A stretch of 64,000 nucleotides of DNA from UBA1756 sp045130235 (lineage in GTDB: Bacteria > Bacteroidota > Bacteroidia > Bacteroidales > WCHB1-69). Under the pieces are notes generated by a model. It searched no databases and was not told where the DNA came from. It saw nothing but the letters and a program-made list of their open reading frames with translations. Location: the NCBI GenBank assembly GCA_045130235.1, contig JBGUPJ010000048.1:186001-250000 (forward strand). Reading direction: 5' to 3'. Within the stretch, counting starts at the first letter, position 1. Each line of letters starts with the position of its first letter. Positions 15,701 to 23,546 of this stretch are shown in pieces. Made by a program: the position numbers and the translations under genes.

Positions 15701-15919
15701 CTCTATCCGAACCCCACCCGCGAGAAAGTGACCGTTGAGTCGGAGGTTCCGTTCGACAGAATTGAGGTTTGTAACCTCATGGGACAAACCCTCGCCACCA
15801 TTCAAGGTACCGGCAACACCCGCGCTGACATCGCCCTGCACTATGAGTCAGGCCTCTATCTCGTGAAAGTATGGACCGGCAACCACTGCACTGTGTCGAA
15901 AGTTGTTCTTCAACGTTAA
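12743..15919 (+). CDS. T9SS-exported multidomain fibronectin-III adhesin-like protein
   Basis: A 1058-residue exported protein. After signal peptide 1-25, jelly-roll-like modules alternate with fibronectin type III domains: first jelly roll about 26-177, FN3 about 178-266 (SATLTWTEAG...TTYYFYVQSVC), a second and third pair to about 790, a Cys-bounded module (CNCYIRIIMHDQYGDGWNG) about 791-900, a fourth FN3, then a C-terminal sorting domain about 986-1058 beginning VRLYPNPTREKVTVES and ending SGLYLVKV...SKVVLQR. The YPNP start and final basic strand are the type A T9SS signal, so the protein should be cleaved and attached to the surface or released. No catalytic motif was seen. Binding or adhesion is inferred. 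Confidence 0.85.
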   Translation: MKNFLHRILLISLFCCGLNIAANAQCTPEPIPYTMDFEDCYTGVNATVPCWTKMQASGSFPYPVLQGAEQCLAFSGFCIISLPEMSQPLSSLRISFDVKVQNTNNQIIISIIDYPDWSESESIVDIDTITLPMTSTFYHQEVHFDGYTGNGRYILIQHIGNTQSYIDNVVVDEMPDCLNPVNVQASNVGSQSATLTWTEAGNATQWRTLCSTTPISNFSGTTPTTVSTPSISYNTLTPNTTYYFYVQSVCGSDYSAWSSTIFTTTCGIASLPLQESFTYGEMPACWSFQQVSGNSTVTFVSGGQNPFVSPAAGEAMAQWASGSYQAGRQGRLVTPEMSTTGTNVLDVNFKWYHGSENPEAITEGVQVQYSFDGTTWNNAPQGLIPRYHALLSGWTNYDVIIPAAGNHSSVYVGFLFTSGGGRNCYLDEVNLHAASGCFAPANLAVTDVAGNSATISWTAVGTATDWQLVVSEVPLNNPSTATPISCSSTTYNLQGLNPLTTYYLYVRSVCSSNTFSDWSHGETFTTGCGIINNLPYYENFDDYGTGSNAFPPCWSRPATSYYQSSVTPSASDISSVNGDKSLLFCTGSNMQTYAISPAIGDELHDLSLSFYLYVEDASLSGSLEVGVMSNPGDYATFEHVETFNADPAGVWTFHAVNFNNTTLTGNNRYIAIRHNGVSDFNYCLVDELTILRHPDCWPAQHLSVSGVTGNEATIAWDNVNASSVSWHLKMSDFPLADPNTYANVVDTVFTNETFHINYLNGGTTYYYYLQSDCGNNDVSIWQSGSFTTDPCNCYIRIIMHDQYGDGWNGAKIQMKRGNTILAEITLQDGSLDTAMVYTCEAGNIDYYFVGSPVQSSYDAEISFQIETSQGMQIYASSGTPVAGAFFHNSPNCGVDCSGVPSNVSAVNVPGGSARVSWNSVPSAQSYSIYRNGEVVAEYVTGTSRVVPTVEGENCFTVSAVCIVGESNLSTPSCVVGIAQYESGTVRLYPNPTREKVTVESEVPFDRIEVCNLMGQTLATIQGTGNTRADIALHYESGLYLVKVWTGNHCTVSKVVLQR

Positions 15920-15945
15920 GGTGACTATAAAAAGGTAGTCATACT

Positions 15946-16383
15946 ATGGATGTTACCGATAAAATTTTGAAATACTGCACTTTCCAAGAACGCAGTTGCC
16001 GTGAAGTATTGCGAAAATTGGCAGAGTTGAAGGTTCCCCGACAGGAAGCCGAACAGATTTTGGAGGAGCTGAAGGAGCAGAATTTTGTGAACGATGAGCG
16101 TTTCGCCGAATGTTTTGTTCGCGGAAAAATGAATAACAACCGTTGGGGACGGGTGAAAATCCGTATCGAGCTTTTGAAACGAGGCATTGACGATGCCATC
16201 ATCTCGGAGAAACTGAAAATGATGGATGAGGATTTATATGTCCAAAACTTGCAGTATTTGGCCGCTCGTTGGCAGCAGGAAAACCCGTCAAAGGGAAGGG
16301 ATTACATGACGAGATTCCTCCTGTCGAAAGGGTACACGTTCGATGAAATTCGTCAGTGCGCGTCGAACCAGGAAGAGCCGTAG
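15946..16383 (+). CDS. recX: RecX regulatory protein
   Basis: A 145-residue helical protein matching RecX: KILKYCTFQERSCREVLRKLAEL, then a second repeat ILEELKEQNFVNDERFAECFVRGKMNNNRWGRVKIRIELLKRGI, then RFLLSKGYTFDEIRQC. RecX modulates RecA filaments. It is slightly short, as is usual in this phylum. A small inverted repeat TGACTA-N8-TAGTCA (15922-15941) lies just before the start. Its 3' end overlaps the 3' end of polA by 31 bp, tail to tail. No recA is in the window. Confidence 0.88.
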   Translation: MDVTDKILKYCTFQERSCREVLRKLAELKVPRQEAEQILEELKEQNFVNDERFAECFVRGKMNNNRWGRVKIRIELLKRGIDDAIISEKLKMMDEDLYVQNLQYLAARWQQENPSKGRDYMTRFLLSKGYTFDEIRQCASNQEEP

Positions 16384-19058
16384 TTGACATCGGTGGCGAG
16401 CGGCACCTCCATGGTGATGGCGTTGTTCATGATGCTGGTTACCAGCTCTTTCATCACTTCAATCTCCTCTTGCGGCACCTCGAACACCAGTTCGTCGTGA
16501 ATCTGGAGCAGCATCTTGCTTTTCAGTTGCCGTTTCGTCATCTCACGATCTACTTGAATCATAGCGATTTTGATGAGGTCGGCGGCGGTGCCTTGGATGG
16601 GTGCATTGATGGCGTTGCGCTCGGCGGCTTTGCGCAGCATGCCGTTGGCGGCGTTGATGTCGCGGATGTAGCGGCGGCGGTGCAGCAGCGTCTCCACATA
16701 GCCGTGAGCGCGGGCGAACTCTATCGTATCGTTGAGGTACGTGATGATTTTGGGGAACTGCTGATAGTAGCCCTCTATCAGGTCGCGGGCCTCCTTTTGG
16801 GCAATATGCAGCCGGTCGGCCAAACCGAAGGCCGAAATGCCGTAGATGATGCCGAAGTTGACGGTCTTGGCACTGCGGCGCATGTCGGGCGTCACATGGT
16901 CAAGGTCAACCCCGTAAACCCGCGCTGCCGTCATGGCATGGATGTCGAGACCGTGTTTGAAAGCGTCGATCATGGCCGTGTCGCCGCTCACCGCCGCCAT
17001 GATACGCAGCTCCACCTGCGAGTAGTCGGCCGCCATGATGACCGTGCCGGGTGTGGTGGGCGTGAAGGCCTTGCGTAACTCTTTCCCCCTTGCTGTGCGG
17101 ATAGGGATGTTTTGCAAATTCGGGTTGGTGGAACTGAGTCGTCCTGTGGCGGTCACCGTTTGGTTGAAAGTGGTGTGGATGCGCCCCGTGGCAGGATTCA
17201 CCAGCTGCGGCAATGCGTCCACGTAGGTGGATTTCAGCTTCGTAAGACCGCGCCACTCCAAAATCAGTGGCACGATGGGATGCCGTGCCGACAGCTTCAA
17301 CAGGATTTCCTCACCCGTCTGGTACTGCTTGGTTTTGGTAAGTTTCGCATTCTCAATGATATGCAGTTTCTCAAAAAGAATTTCTCCCAACTGTTTCGGC
17401 GAGCCGATGTTGAATTTTTCACCCGCATAATTGTAAATTTGCTCCTCTAACTCTTTGATTTCTTCGCCAATCACCCTCGAACTCTCGGCTAGAATCTCCT
17501 TATTGAGGTGAATGCCGTTGTTTTCCATCTTGGCTAAAACGGGTGCCAAAGGCATCTCTATTTCATCAAAAAGATTTCGTAAGCCATTATCATCCAATTC
17601 TTTATTAAAAATGGGATAAAGCTGACGATAAATCTCCACGCATTCGCCGGTGCGGTCAATGAGTTCCTGTGCGGTGGGTTGCTCTTTCTTGATTTCTGGC
17701 AACATGCTGTAGTTTAGATAGTTCTCTGAGAGGTTGGAAAGCTGATGGGAGTTTTCAGGTTGAATGAGGTAATGGGCAATCTGCAGGTCGAAGAAGCGGG
17801 CCTGGTTGGGGATTCGGAGCAGTTCAAGAAACTTGTAGCTCTGTTTGCAGTTGTAGGTGACGATGAGCCGGTCGCTGCTGAAAATCTGATGAAGAATCTC
17901 CTGATAATACTGATGTTCGCGTTCGAGAAGATGGTAGAAGACCTTCTCGTGGTCTGCAAAGAAAAAGCCGGCAATTTTCCCGTTGTTCAGCAGCCATTCA
18001 AAGTAGATGTTTGGTTTGTCAGCAAGGGTGAAAGAGTTGATGGGTTGGAAGTTGTGCTGATTTTGGGAGAAATCGTTGAAGAGGGGAAGTTCCATCGCGG
18101 CGGGTGCCGATGGGATAGGGGCTTCGTTCTCCAAAGCCGAAAACATGTCGGGCTGCTGCGGAGCGGGGGGCGTGTTGCGCAAATTCAGGTCGTTGAAGAT
18201 GCGGGTGGAGAGGGTTTTGAACTGAAGTTCATTGAAGACGGCCTGCAAATCGTTGACGTGGATGTTGCCGAATTTCATGTCGTCCCAATGATATTCGATA
18301 GGAACATCTAAAATGATGGTAGCCAGTGCTTTCGACTGAAGTGCTTTCTCCTCATTGTCGATGAGGGTCTGCCGAAGTTTGGCATTATCTACCTCGTTAA
18401 TGCGGTGATAGATGTTCTCGATGCTGCCGAATTGGGCAATCAGTTTTTTGGCTTTCACCTCGCCGATGCCGGGCACGCCGGGGATGTTGTCGGCCGAGTC
18501 GCCCCACAGTCCGAGGATGTCGATGAGCTGTTCGGGCTGCTGGATGCCATATTTCTCGCAAATGCCCTCCACGCCCACCACTTCGGCGGGTTGTCCGAAC
18601 TTGGCGGGTTTGTACATGAAGATATGTTCTGAAACGAGCTGTCCGTAGTCCTTGTCGGAGGTCATCATATAGACCTCAAATCCGTCTATTTCAGCCTGTT
18701 TGGCCACCGTTCCCACGATGTCGTCGGCTTCGTATCCGTCTTTCGAGAGAATCGGGATGCCGAAGGCGGTGATGATGCGTTGGATGTAGGGGATGGCGGT
18801 CACAATGTCGTCGGGAGTGGCCTCGCGGTTGGCCTTGTACTCTTCGAAGTCGGCGTGGCGCAGGGTGGGGGCGCCGGTGTCGAAGGCAACGGCGATGTGC
18901 GTGGGCTTCTCGTTTCGTATCACCTCATACAGCGTGTTGGTGAATCCCAACATGGCGGAGGTGTTCAAACCGGTCGTGGTAAAGCGCGGACTTTTGATCA
19001 TCGCATAATAGGCTCTGTAAATCAAAGCCATAGCATCAAGGAGAAAGAGTTTTTTCAT
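16353..19058 (-). CDS. polA: DNA polymerase I with degenerate 3'-5' exonuclease domain
   Basis: A 901-residue PolA. Residues 1-290 are the 5' nuclease (LFLLDAMALIYRAYYA, GYEADDIVGT, MTSDKDYGQLV, GDSADNIPGVPGIG). The polymerase domain carries motif A ADYSQVELRIMAA, the O-helix RRSAKTVNFGIIYG and motif C QIHDELVFEVP. The middle domain (about 345-480) keeps the fold outline but lacks the proofreading residues: where FDTET is expected it has IYFEWLLNNGK, and the YxxxD motif reads DRTGECVEIY. It should act in Okazaki fragment processing and repair without its own proofreading. It lies 33 bp behind the murD-family gene, probably co-transcribed. Confidence 0.93.
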   Translation of the reverse strand: MKKLFLLDAMALIYRAYYAMIKSPRFTTTGLNTSAMLGFTNTLYEVIRNEKPTHIAVAFDTGAPTLRHADFEEYKANREATPDDIVTAIPYIQRIITAFGIPILSKDGYEADDIVGTVAKQAEIDGFEVYMMTSDKDYGQLVSEHIFMYKPAKFGQPAEVVGVEGICEKYGIQQPEQLIDILGLWGDSADNIPGVPGIGEVKAKKLIAQFGSIENIYHRINEVDNAKLRQTLIDNEEKALQSKALATIILDVPIEYHWDDMKFGNIHVNDLQAVFNELQFKTLSTRIFNDLNLRNTPPAPQQPDMFSALENEAPIPSAPAAMELPLFNDFSQNQHNFQPINSFTLADKPNIYFEWLLNNGKIAGFFFADHEKVFYHLLEREHQYYQEILHQIFSSDRLIVTYNCKQSYKFLELLRIPNQARFFDLQIAHYLIQPENSHQLSNLSENYLNYSMLPEIKKEQPTAQELIDRTGECVEIYRQLYPIFNKELDDNGLRNLFDEIEMPLAPVLAKMENNGIHLNKEILAESSRVIGEEIKELEEQIYNYAGEKFNIGSPKQLGEILFEKLHIIENAKLTKTKQYQTGEEILLKLSARHPIVPLILEWRGLTKLKSTYVDALPQLVNPATGRIHTTFNQTVTATGRLSSTNPNLQNIPIRTARGKELRKAFTPTTPGTVIMAADYSQVELRIMAAVSGDTAMIDAFKHGLDIHAMTAARVYGVDLDHVTPDMRRSAKTVNFGIIYGISAFGLADRLHIAQKEARDLIEGYYQQFPKIITYLNDTIEFARAHGYVETLLHRRRYIRDINAANGMLRKAAERNAINAPIQGTAADLIKIAMIQVDREMTKRQLKSKMLLQIHDELVFEVPQEEIEVMKELVTSIMNNAITMEVPLATDVNYGSSWFDAH

Positions 19059-19091
19059 GATTGTGGTTTTTGAAGGAGAAGATAAAAGGAG

Positions 19092-20480
19092 TTAAAGTTC
19101 AGCCTGTTTTTTGACTTCGTTTTTGAAGGTGCCGCCCCGCACGGTGAAGTCTTTAAACTGATCGTAAGAAGCGGCGGCTGGAGAGAGCAAACAACTGCAC
19201 CCCAGCGCGGTATGGGCGTATGCGAAAGTGACGATTTTAGCATAATCACTCTCCACTATGAAATTTTCTGGCAGAGTGTAGCCCTTTTCGGTCCACTCTT
19301 TCAGCAGTCGTTGTCCCACCTCTCCGACAAAGGCGATGTTGCGCACGGGGTGCTCGTGAAGGTGTTCGATGAGGATGGAGTAGTCGATGCCGCGGTCGAA
19401 GCCGCCAAGAATCAGGGTGTCAACACGTTTGATGGTGTTGAGGGCGGCGATGGTGGCTTCGGGGATGGTGGAGATGCTGTCGTTGTAGAAGGTGATCTCC
19501 TTGAAGGTGCCCACCAGCTCCATGCGGTGCTCTAATCCTTTGAAAGTGGCGATGTTACGAATGATGTCGGCATCGGCGATGCCTTTGGCTTTGCAGGCCA
19601 GCACGGCCGCCATGATATTGTTGTTGTTGTGCCGTCCAGGGATGTTGGGTCTCCCTTCAATCGGAATCGTACAGATTTGTTCATTGTTTTTCATCAGCAC
19701 GATGTCGGTCTTGGTGCAGAATGCGCCATTTTTTAGCGTAGTCTGACTGCTGAACGGGATGAACCGCCGTTGCAGTTGGTGGCTCTCGAGCAGACCGGGA
19801 ATGTAGCGGTCGTCGTAGTTGTAGATGAGGATGTCGCTCTCCTGCTGGTGCTCGGTGATGTTGAGTTTGGCTAACTGGTAGTTGTTGAAGGTGTTGAAAT
19901 GGTCGAGGTGCTCTTGGTAGAGGTTTAGGAGGATGGCGATATGCGGTGAATAGTCGGTGTATTCCAGCTGGTGTGCCGACAGTTCGGCCACGATGGTGGT
20001 GTCGTCGTTGATCTCCTCAAGGATGTCGAAAAAAGGTGTGCCGATATTGCCGGCCAGCAGGGTGTTGCCGACCGAGTTGGAGAGGATATGGTAGATCAGC
20101 GAGGAGGTGGTGCTTTTTCCCTTCGTACCGGTGACTCCGATAACATTCTCGCCGTAGGCCATCAGAAAAAGCTCCGTTTGCGACACAAATTTCTCTCTGG
20201 GAATGAAGTAGTTGAGGTTGTTGAAGTTGACACCGGGCGATTTGAGAATGACATCGTATTGGTTGAGGTTCCGGTCGTACTCTTCGCCCGTCACAATTTT
20301 CAGGTGTTTGTCTTTCAGAAAATCATCGGCATGAAGCAGCGGATTTTTGTCTGCCACCGTGATGGGCAGGTTGGGATAGTGTTGGCGGATGAGCTTGTAT
20401 GACGACACGCCTTCGCGTCCGAATCCCACGATGACGATTTTTTTGCCTTTGAAAAACTCGATGATTTGGTCTTTTCTCAT
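19092..20480 (-). CDS. murD: UDP-N-acetylmuramoyl-L-alanine--glutamate ligase (MurD family)
   Basis: A 462-residue Mur ligase from the Met of MRKDQIIEFFKGKKIVIVGFG; 20 codons upstream are leader. It shows the N-terminal Rossmann start VIVGFGREGVSSY, the ATP loop GVTGTKGKSTTSSLIYHIL, EHLDHFNTFNNYQLAKLNI with the carbamylated-type Lys, and LLSPAAASYDQFKDFTVRGGTF. It adds glutamate to UDP-MurNAc-L-Ala in the cytoplasm. Two family positions differ from usual MurD: NDSIST replaces NDSKATN, and LGGFDRG replaces the Lys-bearing LGGxxK. MurD2-type L-glutamate ligases are an alternative. It is not in a dcw cluster here; polA follows. Confidence 0.82.
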   Translation of the reverse strand: MRKDQIIEFFKGKKIVIVGFGREGVSSYKLIRQHYPNLPITVADKNPLLHADDFLKDKHLKIVTGEEYDRNLNQYDVILKSPGVNFNNLNYFIPREKFVSQTELFLMAYGENVIGVTGTKGKSTTSSLIYHILSNSVGNTLLAGNIGTPFFDILEEINDDTTIVAELSAHQLEYTDYSPHIAILLNLYQEHLDHFNTFNNYQLAKLNITEHQQESDILIYNYDDRYIPGLLESHQLQRRFIPFSSQTTLKNGAFCTKTDIVLMKNNEQICTIPIEGRPNIPGRHNNNNIMAAVLACKAKGIADADIIRNIATFKGLEHRMELVGTFKEITFYNDSISTIPEATIAALNTIKRVDTLILGGFDRGIDYSILIEHLHEHPVRNIAFVGEVGQRLLKEWTEKGYTLPENFIVESDYAKIVTFAYAHTALGCSCLLSPAAASYDQFKDFTVRGGTFKNEVKKQAEL

Positions 20481-20529
20481 AACTGATAATGTGTGTTGGT
20501 GGATGGACTCCCCATCCATTTTCGCAGTG

Positions 20530-20537
20530 CAAAAGTA
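20530..20537 (-). promoter_or_regulatory. Candidate -7 box for the murD-polA unit
   Basis: TACTTTTG on the minus strand, 49 bp upstream of the chosen murD start. It lies inside the longer murD frame, which supports the shorter start. Confidence 0.4.
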
Positions 20538-20585
20538 CAAAAAAATAAGGATTGTCGTGGATTTTTAAAAATTATTGAATAATAG

Positions 20586-20616
20586 TTGTTTATGTCAAAA
20601 TAAAGTTGTATTTTTG
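20586..20616 (+). promoter_or_regulatory. rpsA promoter
   Basis: TTG (20586-20588) and TATTTTTG (20609-20616) are separated by 20 bp, which fits the Bacteroidota housekeeping consensus TTTG-N19-21-TAnnTTTG. It is the best two-box promoter in the window and gives a leader of about 95 nt before the rpsA ATG. Confidence 0.65.
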
Positions 20617-20617
20617 C

Positions 20618-20654
20618 ACTCCATTTCTGAGAGGCTCCGGGAATGGAGTTTTTT
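20618..20654 (+). promoter_or_regulatory. Terminator-like hairpin in the rpsA leader
   Basis: ACTCCATT (20618-20625) pairs perfectly with AATGGAGT (20642-20649), followed directly by a run of six T. It starts right after the promoter -7 box, so it would be at the very 5' end of the rpsA transcript and could attenuate transcription or protect the end. Confidence 0.5.
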
Positions 20655-20687
20655 AGTAGTAAACCTCAATGTATCACCTTTTTAACC

Positions 20688-20703
20688 TATCCTTTAAAGG
20701 ATA
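20688..20703 (+). promoter_or_regulatory. 16-bp palindrome just before the rpsA start
   Basis: TATCCTTTAAAGGATA is a perfect palindrome, ending 15 bp before the ATG and followed by AAAAATTTTT. In RNA it could fold with neighbours around the ribosome-loading site. A role in S1 autoregulation is possible but unproven. Confidence 0.4.
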
Positions 20704-20718
20704 AAAAATTTTTAGTAA

Positions 20719-22713
20719 ATGGCAGAAGAAATCATTAACAATCCGGAAGAAACCGTAGCCGAGAACCAGCCCGTAGAGGCAGCACCGGCCGTTGAAGCAA
20801 CTCCCGCAGTGGAAGAAGCTCCCGTAGCAGAAGAGACTCCCGTAGTAGAAGAAGTGCCCGCAGCTGAGGCTCCCGCCGCAGAAGCCGCTGAACTTCCGGA
20901 AACTCCGAAAGCCCCCAGAAAACCCCGTGAGATCGAGAACGCTTACGGCGAAATCATGGCCAACTTCGACTGGAACGCCCTCGAGAAGAAAGGTCAGAAG
21001 TACAACGCCGCCGAGCGCAAGAACTTGGAAGACCTTTACACCAAGTCCTTCAAGTCCATCGACGAGCAGGCTGTGATCATGGGTACCGTCGTCTCCATCA
21101 ACCAGCGCGAAGTGGTGGTCAACATCGGCTTCAAATCCGACGGCGTCATCTCCGCTTCCGAACTTCGTTACAACCCCGATCTGAAAATCGGTGACGAAAT
21201 CGAAGTTTACGTGGAAAGCCAGGAAGACGCTACCGGTCAGCTCATCCTTTCCCACAAGAAAGCACGCCTCCTCAAATCTTGGCTGCGTGTCAACGAAGCT
21301 TACGAGAAAGAGGAAATCATCACCGGTTATGTCAAGTGCAGAACCAAAGGCGGTCTCATCGTGGACGTCTTCGGTATCGAGGCCTTCCTCCCCGGCTCAC
21401 AAATCGACGTTAAGCCCATCCGCGACTATGACGTGTTTGTTGACAAGACCATGGACTTCAAGGTGGTGAAAATCAACCAAGAGTTCAAGAATGTCGTGGT
21501 TTCCCACAAGGCACTCATCGAGTCCGAACTCGAAGCCCAGAAGGCAGAGATCATCTCCCGCCTCGAAAAGGGACAGGTGCTCGAAGGTACCGTCAAGAAC
21601 ATCACCACCTACGGTGTGTTCATCGACCTCGGCGGCGTGGACGGTCTTATCCACATCACCGACCTCTCTTGGGGCCGCATCATCCACCCCGAAGAGATCG
21701 TGCAGCTTGACCAGAAGATCAACGTGGTTATCCTCGACTTCGACGAGAACAAGAAACGTATCGCCCTCGGTCTCAAGCAGCTCACTCCTCATCCGTGGGA
21801 CGCTCTCGACCCGAATCTCAAAGTCGGCGACAAAGTTCATGGCAAGGTGGTCGTGGTCAACGACTATGGCGCCTTCCTCGAAATCATGCCCGGCGTGGAA
21901 GGTCTTATCCACGTTTCCGAAATGTCATGGTCACAGCACCTGCGCACCGCTCACGACTTCCTCAAAGTCGGTGACGAAATCGACGCCGTGCTGCTCACCC
22001 TCGACAAAGAAGAGAGAAAGATGTCTCTCGGTATCAAACAGCTTATCCCCGATCCGTGGGCTAACATCACCGAGAAATATCCCGTCGGTTCGAAGCACAC
22101 CGCTATCGTCCGCAACTTCACCAACTTCGGCATCTTCGTCGAACTCGAAGAGGGCGTTGATGGCCTCATCCACATCTCCGACCTCTCCTGGTCGAAGAAG
22201 ATCAAACACCCCGCCGAATTCACCAAGACCGGTGAGAAAATCGACGTGGTGGTGCTCGAAGTCGATGTTGAGAACAGACGTCTCAGCCTCGGTCACAAAC
22301 AGCTCGAGGAGAATCCTTGGGATGTTTATGAAACCGTATTCACCGTCGGTTCCGAACACGAAGGTAAGGTGGTCAGCATGACCGACAAGGGTGCTGTCAT
22401 CGCCCTCCCGTACGACATCGAAGGTTTCGCTTTCAACCGCAACCTCCTGAAGCAGGACAAGACCTACGCTAAGGTTGACGAAGTACTGCCCTTCAAGGTG
22501 GTTGAATTCTCGAAAGAGGCCAAGAAAATCAACCTTTCCCACACCAGAACTTGGCAGCTCAACCAAGAGGAAGAGACCAAGGTCATGGAAGCTGAGGACA
22601 AGAAGCAGGCTAAGGAAATCAAGAAACTCAACGAAAGCGTTGAGAAAACTACCCTTGGTGACCTCGCCGCTCTCCAGGCTCTCAAAGAGAAACTCGGTAA
22701 GACCGAAGAGTAA
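20719..22713 (+). CDS. rpsA: 30S ribosomal protein S1
   Basis: A 664-residue S1 with six OB-fold S1 domains starting at about residues 115, 200, 285, 370, 455 and 545; typical segments are GTVKNITTYGVFIDLGGVDGLIHITDLSW and GKVVVVNDYGAFLEIMPGVEGLIHVSEMSW. The first ~70 residues are a low-complexity Glu/Pro/Ala tail (repeats such as EEAPVAEETPVVEE) found in many Bacteroidota S1 proteins. Codon use is strongly biased to C-ending codons (GTC, CTC, AAC, TTC), as expected for a highly expressed gene. S1 binds mRNA on the small subunit. It has its own promoter, structured leader and terminator, so it is probably monocistronic. Confidence 0.96.
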   Translation: MAEEIINNPEETVAENQPVEAAPAVEATPAVEEAPVAEETPVVEEVPAAEAPAAEAAELPETPKAPRKPREIENAYGEIMANFDWNALEKKGQKYNAAERKNLEDLYTKSFKSIDEQAVIMGTVVSINQREVVVNIGFKSDGVISASELRYNPDLKIGDEIEVYVESQEDATGQLILSHKKARLLKSWLRVNEAYEKEEIITGYVKCRTKGGLIVDVFGIEAFLPGSQIDVKPIRDYDVFVDKTMDFKVVKINQEFKNVVVSHKALIESELEAQKAEIISRLEKGQVLEGTVKNITTYGVFIDLGGVDGLIHITDLSWGRIIHPEEIVQLDQKINVVILDFDENKKRIALGLKQLTPHPWDALDPNLKVGDKVHGKVVVVNDYGAFLEIMPGVEGLIHVSEMSWSQHLRTAHDFLKVGDEIDAVLLTLDKEERKMSLGIKQLIPDPWANITEKYPVGSKHTAIVRNFTNFGIFVELEEGVDGLIHISDLSWSKKIKHPAEFTKTGEKIDVVVLEVDVENRRLSLGHKQLEENPWDVYETVFTVGSEHEGKVVSMTDKGAVIALPYDIEGFAFNRNLLKQDKTYAKVDEVLPFKVVEFSKEAKKINLSHTRTWQLNQEEETKVMEAEDKKQAKEIKKLNESVEKTTLGDLAALQALKEKLGKTEE

Positions 22714-22732
22714 TCTTTGTAAGTATGAATAT

Positions 22733-22764
22733 GAAATGCCTGCCGTGAGGCGGGCATTTCTTTT
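22733..22764 (+). terminator. Intrinsic terminator after rpsA
   Basis: GAAATGCC-T-GCC, loop GTGA, GGC-G-GGCATTTC, followed by TTTTA. The stem is continuous apart from one T-G pair. It begins 20 bp after the rpsA stop and separates rpsA from ksgA. Confidence 0.85.
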
Positions 22765-22778
22765 AAATACCCCAACCT

Positions 22779-23546
22779 ATGCAGCAAGTCACCCCCAAAA
22801 AAGCGCTCGGACAGCATTTCCTTATCGATGACGGAATTGCCCAACAGATTGTCGATAGCCTCCAGGCTCCGTATCCCAACGTGCTGGAAATCGGTCCCGG
22901 CATGGGCGTTTTGACCCGTTTCTTGTTGCAACGCTCTGGCATTGATTTCAGGGTGGTAGAGATTGACCGCGAGTCGGTGGCCTACCTTCAGCAGCATTTC
23001 CCCGAACTGCATGACCGTATTCTGGCCACCGATTTTCTGAAACTTCATCTCGAAGAACTCTATTCCCAGCCCATCAGCATCATCGGCAATTTCCCCTACA
23101 ATATATCTTCCCAAATTTTATTTAAAATATTGGAGAATAAGGATTTGGTGTTGGAAACTGTGGGGATGTTTCAGAAGGAGGTGGCCGAGCGGGTGGCTTC
23201 CGCGCCAGGAAAAAAGATGTACGGCATCCTCAGCGTGCTGTTGCAGGCTTTCTTCGACATCGAATACCTTTTCACCGTCCATGAACACTCCTTCAACCCG
23301 CCGCCAAAAGTGAAGTCGGCCGTCATCCGCATCACCCGCAACCCCGAAAAACGACTGCATTGCGATGAGGCGCTTTTCAAAAATGTGGTGAAAACGGCCT
23401 TCAACCAGCGGCGTAAGACGTTGCGCAACTCGCTGAAATCCTTTGAGTTCACTCCTGAGTTTAAGGAGAATGAGCTGCTGTCGAAACGTCCCGAACAGTT
23501 GGGTGTGGCCGAGTTTGAACTGATTTGCGAAAACCTTGTGCGATGA
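22779..23546 (+). CDS. ksgA: 16S rRNA (A1518/A1519-N6)-dimethyltransferase
   Basis: A 255-residue RsmA/KsgA. It begins QQVTPKKALGQHFLIDDGIAQQIVDSL, with SAM motif I NVLEIGPGMGVLTRFLL and the target-binding motif IGNFPYNISSQILFKIL (NxPY type, here NFPY). The C-terminal NQRRKTLRNSLKSF is the family's RNA-binding segment. It dimethylates two adenines of 16S rRNA helix 45 late in 30S assembly. It lies behind the rpsA terminator, and its stop overlaps the next start (ATGA). Confidence 0.95.
   Translation: MQQVTPKKALGQHFLIDDGIAQQIVDSLQAPYPNVLEIGPGMGVLTRFLLQRSGIDFRVVEIDRESVAYLQQHFPELHDRILATDFLKLHLEELYSQPISIIGNFPYNISSQILFKILENKDLVLETVGMFQKEVAERVASAPGKKMYGILSVLLQAFFDIEYLFTVHEHSFNPPPKVKSAVIRITRNPEKRLHCDEALFKNVVKTAFNQRRKTLRNSLKSFEFTPEFKENELLSKRPEQLGVAEFELICENLVR

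Noticed and set aside
12743..15919. Peptidase assignment for the fibronectin-III protein
   Set aside because: T9SS sorting domains often occur on peptidases, but no catalytic motif could be found between the modules.
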